Source: Actinoplanes lutulentus (GTDB taxonomy: Bacteria; Actinomycetota; Actinomycetes; Mycobacteriales; Micromonosporaceae). From it: a stretch of 64,000 nucleotides of DNA. The stretch is taken from contig NZ_QLMJ01000028.1 in the NCBI RefSeq assembly GCF_003259845.1, positions 1-64,000 on the forward strand, read 5' to 3'. Of this stretch, positions 7,786 to 16,899 are shown in pieces (position 1 is the stretch's first letter; each line of letters opens with the position of its first letter). The position numbers and the translations under genes are program-made. The notes under the pieces were generated by a model. That model was given only the letters and a program-made list of their open reading frames with translations. It had not been told where the DNA came from and did no database searches.

Positions 7786-9062
7786 AGATCATTTCCTTGG
7801 GTGCGCACGACGTGCGGTTCCCCACCTCCCGGGACCTTGACGGCTCGGACGCCATGAATCCCGACCCCGACTACTCCGCCGCCTACGTGGTCCTGCGCGC
7901 CGACAACGGGCTCGAAGGCCACGGCTTCACGTTCACCATCGGCCGTGGCAACGAGGTCTGCCGGGCGGCGATCGACGCGCTCGCCCCGTTCGTCGTCGGC
8001 CAGCCGGTGGACGACCTCGGCGAATTCGCCCGGCGGCTCACGCACGACTCGCAGATCCGCTGGCTCGGCCCGGAGAAGGGCGTCGTCCACCTGGCCGCGG
8101 CCGCGCTGATCAACGCGGCCTGGGACCTGGCCGGGAAAGCCGCCGGTAAACCGGTCTGGCGGCTGCTCGCCGACATGAGCCCGCAGCAGATCGTCGACCT
8201 GGTCGACTGGCGCTACCTCAGTGACGCGCTCACCCCGGCCGAGGCTCTCGGCATCCTCGAAGCGGCCCGGCCTTCTGCCGGTGAGCGGATCGCTTTTCTG
8301 GAGACGCACGGTTATCCGGCGTACACCACGTCGCCGGGCTGGCTCGGCTACAGCGACGAGAAACTGGTCAGCCTGGCCGTTGCGGCGGTCGACGAGGGCT
8401 ACCGGATGATCAAGCTCAAGGTCGGCGACAACCTCGACGACGACATCCGGCGGATGCGCCTGGCCCGTGCCGCGGTCGGCGACGGCATCCGGATCGCTGT
8501 CGACGCGAACCAGCGCTGGGATGTCGCCCAGGCCGTCGAGTGGATGACCGCGCTTGCGCCGTATCAACCGTGGTGGATCGAGGAGCCGACCAGCCCCGAC
8601 GACGTTCTGGGGCACGCGGCGATCCGCCGGCAGTTGCATCCGGCCGGTATCCGGGTGGCGACCGGTGAGCACGTGCAGAACCGGATCGTCTTCAAGCAAC
8701 TCCTGCAGGCCGAAGCGGTCGACGTGGTCCAGATCGACGCCTGCCGGGTGGCCGGGGTCAACGAGAACGTGGCGATCCTGCTGCTGGCCGCCAAATTCGG
8801 CCGCCCGGTCTGCCCGCACGCCGGCGGGGTGGGCCTGTGCGAGCTGGTCCAGCACCTGTCGATGTTCGACTTCGTGGCGGTGTCCGGTTCGCTGACCGAC
8901 CGCAGCATCGAGTACGTCGATCACCTGCACGAGCACTTCCTCGACCCGGTGGTGATCCGCGACGGCGCCTATCAGGTGCCCACGGCACCGGGTTTCTCGG
9001 CCGAGATCCACCCTTCGACGCTGCAGCACTTCTCTTATCCCGGAGGTCCCGCATGGATCTGA
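7782..9062 (+). CDS. fucD: L-fuconate dehydratase
   Basis: The 426-residue enolase-superfamily enzyme has the length and features of L-fuconate dehydratase, including the long capping region with RFPTSRDLDGSDAMNPDPDY near the N-terminus. Catalytic residues are K211-x-K213 (IKLKVG), D241 (VDANQR), E267/E268 (IEEPT), E296 (GEH), and the D319-H346 dyad (H in CPHAGGVGL). It removes water from L-fuconate to give 2-keto-3-deoxy-L-fuconate. It overlaps the hydrolase by 4 nt and the following dehydrogenase by 10 nt. This is the most diagnostic gene of the operon and the reason for naming the pathway after L-fucose. Confidence 0.9.
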   Translation: MKIISLGAHDVRFPTSRDLDGSDAMNPDPDYSAAYVVLRADNGLEGHGFTFTIGRGNEVCRAAIDALAPFVVGQPVDDLGEFARRLTHDSQIRWLGPEKGVVHLAAAALINAAWDLAGKAAGKPVWRLLADMSPQQIVDLVDWRYLSDALTPAEALGILEAARPSAGERIAFLETHGYPAYTTSPGWLGYSDEKLVSLAVAAVDEGYRMIKLKVGDNLDDDIRRMRLARAAVGDGIRIAVDANQRWDVAQAVEWMTALAPYQPWWIEEPTSPDDVLGHAAIRRQLHPAGIRVATGEHVQNRIVFKQLLQAEAVDVVQIDACRVAGVNENVAILLLAAKFGRPVCPHAGGVGLCELVQHLSMFDFVAVSGSLTDRSIEYVDHLHEHFLDPVVIRDGAYQVPTAPGFSAEIHPSTLQHFSYPGGPAWI

Positions 9063-9817
9063 TCGCGCATCCGTTCACCGGCCTCGTCGCGGTGGTCACC
9101 GGAGGGGGATCGGGCATCGGCGCGGCCGTCACGGCCTTGCTTCGGGCGCAGGGGGCGCGGGTCGGGGTGCTCGACCTCAACCCGGGCGAGCCGGCCTCCT
9201 CGCTGTTGCCGGTGGTTGCCGACGTGGGCGACCGGGCGTCGCTGGAGTCGGCCATGGCCGCCGTGGCGGCGGAGTTCGGCGGCATCGACATCCTGGTCAA
9301 CAACGCCGGGATCAGCGCGGTCGGCGGCATCGACACCAACGACGACTCGGAATGGCACCGGGTCCTCGACATCAACGTGGTCGGCATCGCCCGGGCCACC
9401 GCTGCGGCCCTGCCTTATCTGCGACGCAGCCGGGCCGCCGCGATCGTCAACCTCTCGTCGATCGCGGCGAACGCGGGCCTGGTGCAGCGGGCGCTGTATT
9501 CGGCGTCGAAAGGGGCGGTGCACGCGCTGACGCTCTCCACTGCCGCGGACCTGGTCGGGTTGGGTATCCGGGTCAACTGTGTGGCTCCGGGCACGGTGGA
9601 CACGCCGTGGGTCGCACGACTGCTTGCGCGCACCGATGATCCGGCGGGGGAGCGGGCCCGGCTGGAGGCGCGGCAGCCCACCGGCCGCCTGGTGACGGCC
9701 GACGAGGTGGCCGGCGCGATCGCGTACCTGGCGTCGCCGGCGTCGGGCGCCACCACCGGAATGTCCCTCGCGGTGGACGGAGGGATGGCCGGGCTGCGGC
9801 TGCCGGCACGCGGTTGA
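9053..9817 (+). CDS. SDR dehydrogenase (2-keto-3-deoxy-L-fuconate dehydrogenase type)
   Basis: The 254-residue protein is a classical short-chain dehydrogenase: TGGGSGIG cofactor motif at ~16-23, NNAG at ~84, catalytic Ser in NLSS and YSASK further on. The acidic end of beta-2 (L-D-L-N) suggests NAD+. In the L-fucose pathway the SDR oxidises 2-keto-3-deoxy-L-fuconate at C4. The ATG at 9053 has GGAGG 6 nt upstream and lies within the end of the dehydratase gene. It is the last gene of the operon. An L-fucose dehydrogenase role is a possible alternative, because some bacterial L-fucose dehydrogenases are SDRs. Confidence 0.82.
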   Translation: MDLIAHPFTGLVAVVTGGGSGIGAAVTALLRAQGARVGVLDLNPGEPASSLLPVVADVGDRASLESAMAAVAAEFGGIDILVNNAGISAVGGIDTNDDSEWHRVLDINVVGIARATAAALPYLRRSRAAAIVNLSSIAANAGLVQRALYSASKGAVHALTLSTAADLVGLGIRVNCVAPGTVDTPWVARLLARTDDPAGERARLEARQPTGRLVTADEVAGAIAYLASPASGATTGMSLAVDGGMAGLRLPARG

Positions 9818-9878
9818 CGATGGCGGTCCGCGGCAGGTTCATTTCCGATCAACCTGAAGCCAGGATTGGAACCGTCTA

Positions 9879-10379
9879 TCAGGCGGACATCGGTACCTTG
9901 CGGTGCTTGCGCAGGATGTCGGCGGCGAAGTTGGGGGTCTCCTCCTCGCAGTGCCGCCGGATGAACAGGCCCAGCACGATCGTGCGTGCCAGGACCGCCA
10001 GCACGGGGGAGAGGATCACCTCGACGGAGCACGCGAATGTGGACGACGTGGCGGACTTCGGCGTGGTCGTGAGCGTCCATCGCACCGCGCCGGTCACCGG
10101 GATGAGATGGAACAGGAAGATGCGGCTCGCGGCCGAGTACATCTCGACGAACGACTTCTCCGCCCGTACGACCCGGTAGTGCTGGACGATGAGGTTGCCG
10201 CCCACCGACTCGGTGTTCACCATGCCGCGGCCTTTGTCATCGGTGAACGTGCCCGCACCGTGGTGGCCTCGGGCACAGGCCTGATATTCGTCGTCGGAGA
10301 GGCCGAAGAGCCAATTCTCCAGGTCGATCTCCGGGTGGGGCGCGTCAACCGTCGCATATGCGGTGTGCTTGATGGTCAT
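9879..10379 (-). CDS. SRPBCC-superfamily (polyketide cyclase-like) protein
   Basis: The 166-residue product looks like a START/SRPBCC ligand-binding domain, with the family's beta-strand pattern in the middle (V-R-A-E-K-S-F-V-E-M-Y) and a C-terminal helix ending in F-I-R-R-H-C-E-E-E-T-P-N-F-A-A-D. No catalytic residues can be assigned. It faces the SARP-type regulator at 10513 with about 130 nt between starts, so the two may share a control region. The ligand is unknown. A second SRPBCC gene, damaged, lies just after the regulator. Confidence 0.65.
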   Translation of the reverse strand: MTIKHTAYATVDAPHPEIDLENWLFGLSDDEYQACARGHHGAGTFTDDKGRGMVNTESVGGNLIVQHYRVVRAEKSFVEMYSAASRIFLFHLIPVTGAVRWTLTTTPKSATSSTFACSVEVILSPVLAVLARTIVLGLFIRRHCEEETPNFAADILRKHRKVPMSA

Positions 10380-10512
10380 TCCCGGAGGCTAGATCGAGCC
10401 TCTTTACAGCGACTGGATCGGTTGCCGACCGTGGACCCGCGGGTTTCGCGGCTGCTAGCGTGCGATTTTGACGGTTGCTGGCCGGCAATCTGCGTATCAC
10501 CCGGGAGTCGGC

Positions 10513-13500
10513 GTGGCCCTGCCCGTTCATCCTGCCCAGCCGGGCAATGACGACCGGCCGGCCGGTGACACTCGCTTACGCCTTCAGGTGCTTGGTCCGT
10601 TGCGGGTGTGGTGCGACGGTGCCGAGGTGGATGCCGGTCCCCGGCAGCAGGCTTATCTGCTGGCGTTGCTGCTGGCCCGGGCGGGCAGGCCGGTCAGCAC
10701 GAGCGAGCTGATGGACCTGATCTGGGACGACGAGGTCCCCAGCACTGCGCTCAACGTCATCCAGAAATACGTCGGCGCGTTGCGGCGGCTGCTCGAACCC
10801 GCGGTCCCTGCCCGGACCCACGGTTCCTACCTGCACCGCCGCGGAAACGCGTACCTGTTCACCGCGGCACCCGGCATGCTGGATCTCGTCACCTTCCGGG
10901 AACTCGTCGAGGCGGCCAGGGAGGCCCTCGCCCAGCGACGCCTGGAAATGGCGCTCGATCGCTATGTCGCATCGCTCGGCCTCTGGCGGGGCCCTGCGGG
11001 CGACGGGTTCACGCACCGGTCCACCGCGCAACCGATCTTCACCGCCATCGACGACGAGTTCTACGCCGCCTGCACCGAGGCGGCCGAACTGGCCGTGTCG
11101 CTGCGCCGACCGGCACGGGTGCTGGCGGCGTTGCAGCTGGCCGCATCGATGGCGCCGTTCCACGAACCCGTTCAGGCCGGCCTCATCTCGGTCCTCGGTG
11201 CGGCGGGACGTCAGCGGGAGGCACTGTCGTTGTTCCGCGAGGTCCGCGCCCGCCTCGCCGACGAGATCGGTATCGATCCTGGGCCGGAGCTGCAGGCCGC
11301 ACACCTGCGAGTGCTGTCGCAGTCCTCGAACTCGCCGCTCGTCGTGCGTACCGAAGAGGGGGTTGGCAGTGCGTCGGTGCGAACGGCACCTGGACTGGTC
11401 GGCCGGGCCGAGGAAATCGCCCTGCTGCGGGAGTCCGTCGAGGTGGCGTTCGCCGGGCGCCCAGCGCTGCGCATCGTCGAGGGCGAGCCGGGCGTGGGCA
11501 AGACCCGCCTGGTGCGAGAGATCGCCACCGAGGCGGACCGGCGTGGCGCACTGGTCGTGTGGGGGTCGTGTTTGGAGGGCGACGGAACACCGTCGATGTG
11601 GCCCTGGGAACAGACGCTGCGCCCGATCCTCGACAGCCTGCCCACGCCGTTGCGGGAGAGTGAGCTCGGCAGTCTCGTCGAACCGCGAGACGACGATGCC
11701 GCGGCCGCGTGGGAGATTCCCGGCGGCGGTGCGCAGTTCCGGCTGTTCGAGCAGGTCGTCACCGTCGTCGGGCAGGCCTCGGCGCTGCGGCCCCTGCTGC
11801 TGATCATCGATGACCTGCAGTGGGCCGACGCCGCCTCGCTCCAGTTGTTCGGCCATCTGGCGGGTCGTTTACCCGCCGGCACGGTGATGATCGGTGTGCT
11901 GCGTGATCGCGCACCCACGCCCGGCTCCCGCCTGTCGCGGGTGCTGGCGGAGGCCAGCCGGCAGCCCGGCCACCGCAGGATCCGGCTCGGCCCACTCGGC
12001 GTGAGCGACGTGACCGAGCTCATCCGCCGCGAGACCGGCCACGATCCCGGTGCCGAGGTCGCCCGCGACATCCATGCCCGCACCGCCGGTAATCCGTTCT
12101 TCGTCCAGGAACTGTCCCGGCTGCTCAGCGATGGCGGCTCGCTCGGCGTCGGCGGCGCATCGGTACGGGCCGGGGTGCCGGCCACCGTGCGCGACGTCGT
12201 CCGCGATCGGATGACCGGTCTCGACGACAGCGCGCACGGGTTGCTGCGCCTCGCCGCGGTCATCGGCCGCGACGTGGACCTCGACCTGCTCGCCCGCGCG
12301 ATCGGCGCCGACATCGCGGACTGCCTCGAACGCCTCGAACCGCTGCAGGCACTCGGTCTGCTGGAGACCACCGGGGACGACCCGTTCTCGTGGCGCTTCG
12401 CGCACGACCTGGTCCGCGAGTCGGTGACCGAGACCACCGCGCGCAAGCAGACCGTCCAGCTGCATCTGCGCGTCGCCGACGCCCTCGAACACCTCCATGC
12501 GGACGACGAGTCCATCGCCGAACGCCTCGCGTACCACCTGCGGGGCGCCGGCCCCCTGGCCGACCCGGGTCGCACCGCGAAGGCACTGGCACGTGCCGGT
12601 CACCGCGCGGCGACCAAGCTCGCGTTCGCGGCCGCCTATCGGAACCTGGAAGCGGCCGTCCGGATCGCCCGGACGGCGGGGCTGCCGGAGCTGGAACTGT
12701 CCGTCCTGTCGCTGCTCAACCTGCTCGCCGTCGAGCCCCCGGGCATGGGCGGGTCGACGTTTGATCTGCTGGAACGGGGTGCCTATCTTGCCCGCAGGCT
12801 CGGTCGTGAGACGGCCGCCGCCGAGTTCCTCTTCTTCCGGATGACCGGGGCCTATGTCTCCACCGAGAAAGACCGGGGGATGTGGGCTCGCCGGCTGCAC
12901 GAGCAAGGCCAGTCGTCCGCGGACCCGATCATCCAGGCGTACGGCCGGCAGGCCTGGGGCCTGTACCACTGGGACATCGGCGACATCGGCGCGGCGTTCC
13001 AGTGCTTCAGCTGGCTGGGCCGCACCACCGTGGACGGCGTTGCCTCGCTGCTCGCGAACTCGGCCGGCCCGCACCCGGGGCAGGCTCAGGAAAGCCTGTA
13101 CCACCTCGCCGGCCAGGTCGCGGGTGTCCCGGTTCGACGCCGCGACGACCTCGGACGCTGGCGGATCCCGGATGAGTGGGTCGGGTATCTGGCCGTGATC
13201 ACCACGCTGCACGGCGATGTCGAGACGGGACGATCCCTGCTCGGCACGGTGTACCAGGCCGAGGGAGACGCTTTCGAGATGTCGGGCTGGACCCGGTACC
13301 AGACCATGGCCGCTTCGATGGCCGGGGACGCGGCCTGGGCGTTGCACGCGACCGAGAGGTGGGTCGCGGCCGGTGCCGAGCAGCCCGGCGTCGCGCAGGA
13401 AGCCTACATTCGGCTGGACTGGCACTGGGCCCGCGCCCTCACCGGAGACGACCCGGCCGGCAACGCGGCCGAGGCCGAACATCTGCTGGCCGCGACCCTG

Positions 13501-13848
13501 GCCGACCCGCCACGGTGGGGCCTCGCCTACTGGTACGGACTGATCGCCGAGATGTGGCTGGCAGCCGCGATGCCCGACCGGGCCGCGGCCGCCCTCGACC
13601 GGGCCGACCAGGCCGTCAAGGCTTACGGCCAGCGGTATGCCGAAGGCCTTCTCCTGTTGTTGCGCGCGCGCCTGCTGCACGCTCGCGGCGAACCGGTTTC
13701 TGTGGTCCGAGCCGCCGCCGACGAGGCCCGGGTCCGGTCCGGCGAACGAGGTGCGCACCTCTTCGCCCGCCGCGCCGAGAGCTTCCTGGCCGATCTCACG
13801 TGTCCTCGATCGGGGCGACCGCCGAGCCGGGAAACGCTGCTCAGCTAG
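10513..13848 (+). CDS. SARP/BTAD transcriptional regulator with AAA ATPase and TPR-like region
   Basis: The 1111-residue protein begins with an OmpR-type DNA-binding domain followed by a bacterial transcriptional activation domain (to about residue 260), the arrangement of SARP regulators such as AfsR. An ATPase domain follows, with Walker A GEPGVGKT near residue 324 and Walker B LLLIIDDLQWAD near 430. The last ~500 residues are helical repeats. There is no C-terminal LuxR helix-turn-helix. Proteins of this build activate secondary metabolite or developmental genes in actinomycetes; no biosynthetic cluster is visible here. GTG 10513 is chosen because GGGAG lies 5 nt upstream; a TTG at 10468 would add 15 residues but has no ribosome-binding site. 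Confidence 0.85.
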   Translation: MALPVHPAQPGNDDRPAGDTRLRLQVLGPLRVWCDGAEVDAGPRQQAYLLALLLARAGRPVSTSELMDLIWDDEVPSTALNVIQKYVGALRRLLEPAVPARTHGSYLHRRGNAYLFTAAPGMLDLVTFRELVEAAREALAQRRLEMALDRYVASLGLWRGPAGDGFTHRSTAQPIFTAIDDEFYAACTEAAELAVSLRRPARVLAALQLAASMAPFHEPVQAGLISVLGAAGRQREALSLFREVRARLADEIGIDPGPELQAAHLRVLSQSSNSPLVVRTEEGVGSASVRTAPGLVGRAEEIALLRESVEVAFAGRPALRIVEGEPGVGKTRLVREIATEADRRGALVVWGSCLEGDGTPSMWPWEQTLRPILDSLPTPLRESELGSLVEPRDDDAAAAWEIPGGGAQFRLFEQVVTVVGQASALRPLLLIIDDLQWADAASLQLFGHLAGRLPAGTVMIGVLRDRAPTPGSRLSRVLAEASRQPGHRRIRLGPLGVSDVTELIRRETGHDPGAEVARDIHARTAGNPFFVQELSRLLSDGGSLGVGGASVRAGVPATVRDVVRDRMTGLDDSAHGLLRLAAVIGRDVDLDLLARAIGADIADCLERLEPLQALGLLETTGDDPFSWRFAHDLVRESVTETTARKQTVQLHLRVADALEHLHADDESIAERLAYHLRGAGPLADPGRTAKALARAGHRAATKLAFAAAYRNLEAAVRIARTAGLPELELSVLSLLNLLAVEPPGMGGSTFDLLERGAYLARRLGRETAAAEFLFFRMTGAYVSTEKDRGMWARRLHEQGQSSADPIIQAYGRQAWGLYHWDIGDIGAAFQCFSWLGRTTVDGVASLLANSAGPHPGQAQESLYHLAGQVAGVPVRRRDDLGRWRIPDEWVGYLAVITTLHGDVETGRSLLGTVYQAEGDAFEMSGWTRYQTMAASMAGDAAWALHATERWVAAGAEQPGVAQEAYIRLDWHWARALTGDDPAGNAAEAEHLLAATLADPPRWGLAYWYGLIAEMWLAAAMPDRAAAALDRADQAVKAYGQRYAEGLLLLLRARLLHARGEPVSVVRAAADEARVRSGERGAHLFARRAESFLADLTCPRSGRPPSRETLLS

Positions 13849-14232
13849 TTTCGTCGCGGACGTCCTGCCCCTGCTCGGCGAACGCCTTGAAGTCCTGCAT
13901 GTGCTGTCGTGACTGCTTGCGGAAGGCGCCGGGCATCACGAACCCGACAAGCCGCATCAGCAAACCGCTGAACCGGTATTCGTTCTCGCTCTGCCAGAGC
14001 GTTCTCTGCGGGCCGGCTTCGGTCAGCCGCTCGCGCGCGACGCTCCACATTCCACCGCCGACGATCTCACGCTCGAAATGAACGACGGTTGCCACCGGGA
14101 TCTCGTGCAGGTCCACCGGTTCCCGGCGGGTGATGGTCTCGGTGCACTCGAACGTCTGCGTGCTCATCTGCAACACGACTCGCGACGTGGTGCCGGCGGC
14201 AGGGCGATCTCGATAGAGACGGTGTACCTCAT
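13841..14232 (-). pseudogene. SRPBCC-family gene with internal deletion
   Basis: A start with AGGAG 8 nt upstream (ATG 14232) encodes MRYTVSIEIALP, the exact N-terminus expected for a family of SRPBCC proteins, then runs into a stop at about 14166. One frame over, beginning near 14200, the downstream body resumes (T-S-R-V-V-L-Q-M, then QTFECTETITRREP) and continues intact to 13841. Between the two, the usual segment of roughly 30-40 residues is missing, and the frame is changed. The simplest reading is a single out-of-frame deletion near 14195-14200. The remaining 3' part could in principle be translated from ATG 14167, but it would lack the first strands of the fold. Confidence 0.7.
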
Positions 14233-14321
14233 GGTGACGCGCTCCTGATCACGGATAGGGGCCCGGCGAGCCTGTAGTAGGTCTGGTGTGCCCGTCCGTG
14301 GGCGGTCCGGTCTGAGAAAGA

Positions 14322-14357
14322 CGGGTGGGCCGGAGCGTCGTTGCTCCGGCCCACCCG
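14322..14357 (-). terminator. Intrinsic terminator of the GH27 gene
   Basis: A perfect 15-bp stem (14322-14336 with 14343-14357) with a 6-nt loop lies 8 nt beyond the GH27 stop codon. On the minus strand it is followed by TCTTTCTCA, a short T-rich run, so it should end the ROK-GH27 transcript. Confidence 0.8.
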
Positions 14358-14365
14358 GGTCTATG

Positions 14366-16810
14366 TCACCGCGTGCGGTAACGGATGACGTCGGTGCGCA
14401 TCACGTCGCCGGACACCTTGACGATCGTGATGGTGTGCTGGCCCTTGCGCAGCCCCGCGACGCTGAACACGGTCTGCTGGGTGGCGCGGGCGGCGCTGTG
14501 CAGGTTGACCTGCTTCACCTTCTTGCCGTCGATCAGGACGTCGGCGAGGCCCTGGTCGGGTGCGGTCGCGGTGATCCACTCGACGCCGGTGCCGTCGAAC
14601 GTGTACGACACCGAGTCGCCGTTGCGGGTCGTGGCGTGCACGTCGTCCAGGTGGTCGCCGCGGAACGCGAAGTCCAGCTGCGCCTCACCCAGCGGAAGAC
14701 CGGCGAGGTACGCCGAACGCAGCGTGACCGTCGAGCCCGACAGGGTGTAATCGGTGCCGTTTCGCAGCGCGGTGCCGTTGCGGGAGACGCCGGTGAACTC
14801 GCTGCCGTCGCGCAGCAGCTTCACCGCGACGTCGGCCGGCGCCGAGCGGGCGAACGAGGCGGCGGGCGGGTCGAGCAGGCCCGGCTGCTGGACGTCGATG
14901 CGGTCGAGCAGCATGAACGAGCCCGACTTCTTGACCGCCATCAGGGTGTGGCTGCCGTTCGGCAGGTCGTTCACCGAGAACACGGTCTGCTGGACGAGCC
15001 GGGGCTGTCCCTGCTCGCGGCCGGTGTTGACGGTTTTCACGAACTGGCCGTCGAGGTAGATGTCGACCTCGCCCTGCGAGGAGTCCAGCTCGGTGATGTA
15101 GGAGATGCCGGTGCCGGTGAACGTGTACTGGAACGAGTCGCCGTTGCGCTCGGTGTAGTGCACGTTGTCGTTGTGGTCGCCCATGCCACGGCCGGTGCTC
15201 TGCGACCACGTCCCGGCGTACGCGATGCCCGGGTCGGTGTTGTCATGCACGATCGTGCGGACCGGGCCGCCGGCCGGCGGCGGGTTGGTGGCGGCGGTGT
15301 CGGTGACCGTCACGGCCAGCGGCTGCGAGGTGGCGGCGACCTCCTTGCCGTCGTTGCGGGTCCACTCACCCTGGTAACCGACACGCAGGGCGTCGTCGTT
15401 GACGGCGACCGCGGCGCCGGCCTGCGGCGTCACCTTCAGCAGGCGTACGCCGTGGATCGGCACCGTGGTGGCGGTGAACGCGGCGGGGAAGCGGCCGAGG
15501 TCCTTGCGGGCCCACAGGTCGCGGACCGTGGCGGCGCCGGTGAGGCCGATGTCGGCGAAGTCGACGGTGATGTCCTTGTCGGCGCGGCCGAGGTTGAACA
15601 GCGCCACGGTGTAGCTGCCGTCCGGGTTGAGGGCGTACCAGGTCTGCTGCTGGGTTCCGGTGGAGACCGGGCGTGCCGGGGTGCCGGCCTGGTCGACCGC
15701 GATCACTTCCGGGTTGGTGACCAGGCTGAGTCCGTACGCGTCAAGCTTGGTGAGGTCGTTGCCGAGATAGAGCGGCGCGGCAGAGATGGCCCAGAGGGTC
15801 ATCGCGGCGCGGCGTTCGTCCTGGGTGAGTCCGTCCATGGTGCCGTTGCCGACGTTGAGCGAGTCGAGGTCGTTCCAGCCGCCGTTGCCGCCGTGCCGCC
15901 ACCAGGTGTCCAGGCGAGGGAAGAGCCGGGCGATGTTCTGCCACTGGGTGAGGGCCTCGTCGGCGCAGTAGCACTCGACGTCCCAGTCGATGCGCCAGCC
16001 GTTGGCCTTGGACCGCCAGTAACCGGCGTAGGCCGGGTCGAGGGCCCAGGACAGCTCGAACCAGATCTTGTGCTTCTTGAGCGCCGACGACCAGGCGGCG
16101 ACGTCGTCGCGGGCGTCGAGGGAGAGGTCGCTGATCCCGGAGCCCGGTGTGACGCTGTCGAACTTGACGAAATTGACGCCCCAGCTCGCGAAGAGTTCGA
16201 CGATCGAGTCGATGTACTTCTGCGAGCACGGGTTGGTGAAGTCGAGTTTGTAGCCGATGTTCCAGTAGTCGGCCTGCTGCACCGGCTGCTTGACGATGTC
16301 GTGGGTGGTGCAGCCGGGCGCGCCGGCGATCGGCAGGCTCGCGTTGTAGACCTCGGGGGAGATGCCCGGGATCGTGTAGAGCCCGAACTTCTGGCCATTG
16401 CGGTGGACGTGGTCGATGACCTTCTGCAGCCCCTGCGGGTACAGGGTGGTGCTGGGCTTGGGCCGGCCGTTGGCGTCGAACCCGTCGTTCCAGGCGGCGT
16501 CGACGTTGATGTAGTTGTAGCCGTACTTCTGCAGTTTGGCCTTCATGGCGTTGGACTGCTTGATGATCTGGTCGGCGGTGATCCACTTACCGTTGCCGGA
16601 GTAGACCTGCATGCTGTAACTGCTCCAGCCCATGTACGGCTTGACCGCCCACGGGTCGGGTGTGGCCGCGGCCACCGCTGGGGACGGTTCGGCGGTGACG
16701 GGCGCGGCGGCGGCTCGCGCTTCGGGTTGTGGGCTCGGTTTCGGAGCGGCCTGCGCGGATTGCGCGCCCAGCAGTACGAGTATCGCGGCGCCTAAAGCAA
16801 CGGCTCTCAC
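14366..16810 (-). CDS. Secreted GH27 alpha-galactosidase with X2 and duplicated C-terminal modules
   Basis: The 814-residue protein starts at GTG 16810 (AGGAG ~9 nt upstream) with a short signal peptide ending near QSAQA. The GH27 domain starts near residue 52 (MGWSSYS), has the substrate-site INVDAAW, the nucleophile D218 in FVKFDSV and the acid/base Asp in WRIDWDVE (275 or 277). A beta-sandwich domain follows to about residue 500. The tail contains two related modules with DxxDxVH...NGDSxxYTFxGTG and QQTVFSV motifs, and between them a CBM_X2-like domain (GTDYTLSGSTVTLRSAYL). Expected action is removal of terminal alpha-galactose outside the cell. It lies 89 nt behind the ROK gene on the same strand and is probably co-transcribed. 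Confidence 0.88.
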   Translation of the reverse strand: MRAVALGAAILVLLGAQSAQAAPKPSPQPEARAAAAPVTAEPSPAVAAATPDPWAVKPYMGWSSYSMQVYSGNGKWITADQIIKQSNAMKAKLQKYGYNYINVDAAWNDGFDANGRPKPSTTLYPQGLQKVIDHVHRNGQKFGLYTIPGISPEVYNASLPIAGAPGCTTHDIVKQPVQQADYWNIGYKLDFTNPCSQKYIDSIVELFASWGVNFVKFDSVTPGSGISDLSLDARDDVAAWSSALKKHKIWFELSWALDPAYAGYWRSKANGWRIDWDVECYCADEALTQWQNIARLFPRLDTWWRHGGNGGWNDLDSLNVGNGTMDGLTQDERRAAMTLWAISAAPLYLGNDLTKLDAYGLSLVTNPEVIAVDQAGTPARPVSTGTQQQTWYALNPDGSYTVALFNLGRADKDITVDFADIGLTGAATVRDLWARKDLGRFPAAFTATTVPIHGVRLLKVTPQAGAAVAVNDDALRVGYQGEWTRNDGKEVAATSQPLAVTVTDTAATNPPPAGGPVRTIVHDNTDPGIAYAGTWSQSTGRGMGDHNDNVHYTERNGDSFQYTFTGTGISYITELDSSQGEVDIYLDGQFVKTVNTGREQGQPRLVQQTVFSVNDLPNGSHTLMAVKKSGSFMLLDRIDVQQPGLLDPPAASFARSAPADVAVKLLRDGSEFTGVSRNGTALRNGTDYTLSGSTVTLRSAYLAGLPLGEAQLDFAFRGDHLDDVHATTRNGDSVSYTFDGTGVEWITATAPDQGLADVLIDGKKVKQVNLHSAARATQQTVFSVAGLRKGQHTITIVKVSGDVMRTDVIRYRTR

Positions 16811-16899
16811 GGGCGGATCTCCTGTGTTCGGGAGCGGTTTTGGGTGCGGTGGAGCGCCGGGCGGCGGTGGACCGGCCGGAGTTCTTGGGGACAGCTGGG

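Noticed and set aside
14288..16795. 835-codon plus-strand open frame antisense to the GH27 gene
   Set aside because: Its product is a shadow (Val/Gly/Arg-rich, no domain) and the opposite strand encodes a full GH27 enzyme with catalytic motifs and signal peptide.
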